NCBI GenBank assembly: GCA_937925895.1
Contig: CALANC010000086.1
Location: 1 to 5,235 of the forward strand
Direction of reading: 5' to 3'
Length of the DNA: 5,235 bases
DNA from: an uncultured Desulfobacterales bacterium
GTDB taxonomy: Bacteria > Desulfobacterota > Desulfobacteria > Desulfobacterales > UBA11574
Positions 5,050 to 5,235 of the stretch are shown piece after piece (the first letter of the stretch is position 1; each line of letters opens with the position of its first letter). Made by a program: the position numbers and the translations under genes. Below the pieces are notes generated by a model that saw only the letters and a program-made list of their open reading frames with translations, ran no database searches and was not told the DNA's origin.

Positions 5050-5235
5050 TAGTTGAATGCTTCCAACGCTTCTTCAGCCGCCTCTTTGATGTCCAAGGAA
5101 TAGGAACCGCTTAATACTGCTTTAAGCTTTGGAATCACACTTTCATCTCCGGTTTGACCCAAAAGATAAAGTATATCTCCTTTAACCGTATCTTTAGCCT
5201 GGGGAAAAAATTTCCACAAAAACGGTATGGCGTAA
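5046..5235 (-). CDS. HEAT-repeat protein, C-terminal part (5' end beyond window)
   Basis: The - strand frame is open from the right edge to TGA at 5048-5046, showing the last 62 residues. They form paired amphipathic helices of HEAT / PBS-lyase-like type: KGDILYLLGQTGDESVIPKL then LKAVLSGSYSLDIKEAAEEALEAF. The pattern LGxxGDExxIPxLxxxL and the EAAEEALE helix are diagnostic of these repeats, which serve as protein-binding scaffolds. Only about one and a half repeats are visible, so total length and partner are unknown. Small HEAT proteins of this look occur in sulfate reducers (DVU0298-type is one candidate I cannot confirm). It lies upstream of the GTPase gene, 36 bp apart on the same strand, possibly in one operon. 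It is shorter at the window edge than a standard ORF call would report but is clearly coding. Confidence 0.8.
   Translation of the reverse strand, partial: YAIPFLWKFFPQAKDTVKGDILYLLGQTGDESVIPKLKAVLSGSYSLDIKEAAEEALEAFNY

Overview
The window looks like chromosomal DNA from an anaerobic deltaproteobacterium (Desulfobacterota, probably Desulfobacterales). Three things suggest this: the TGS-domain GTPase begins MPANLPPEYF, a flavin-reductase-like protein carries a CGTxSGRDxDK motif, and intergenic DNA holds octamer repeats of AAGGG type. The assignment rests on recalled family resemblance and moderate base composition, not on a search. I see no phage, transposase, CRISPR, tRNA or rRNA.

Layout, left to right. 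Positions 1-364 (+) hold the 3' part of a winged-helix protein with a Lys/Glu-rich helical tail. A small PilZ-domain protein follows (387-719, +). Convergent to it, with only 4 bp between, is a 329-residue lipoprotein of unknown function (724-1713, -). Next is a gene-poor stretch of about 560 bp (1714-2277). It carries a perfect 11-bp hairpin, two arrays of AAGGG octamers in inverted orientation, possible decayed coding sequence between them, an A/T-rich stem-loop and a candidate promoter. The + strand then carries cutA (2278-2592), about 200 bp of palindrome-rich spacer including a 100-bp imperfect inverted repeat, a COG1926-type phosphoribosyltransferase (about 2831-3487) and a flavin-reductase-domain protein (3510-4007). 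On the - strand, converging on these, are an Obg/DRG-like GTPase with a TGS domain (4023-5009) and, upstream of it, the C-terminus of a HEAT-repeat protein that runs off the right edge (5046-5235).

Probable transcription units are winged-helix/PilZ, phosphoribosyltransferase/flavin reductase (22-bp gap) and HEAT protein/GTPase (36-bp gap). The genes do not form one recognisable pathway. They are small housekeeping, signalling and redox genes, and I found no clear new multi-gene system. The points most worth a second look are the non-coding structures at 1764-1790, 1804-2091 and 2602-2701, the odd 5' end of the phosphoribosyltransferase gene, and the HxCxC-containing lipoprotein.
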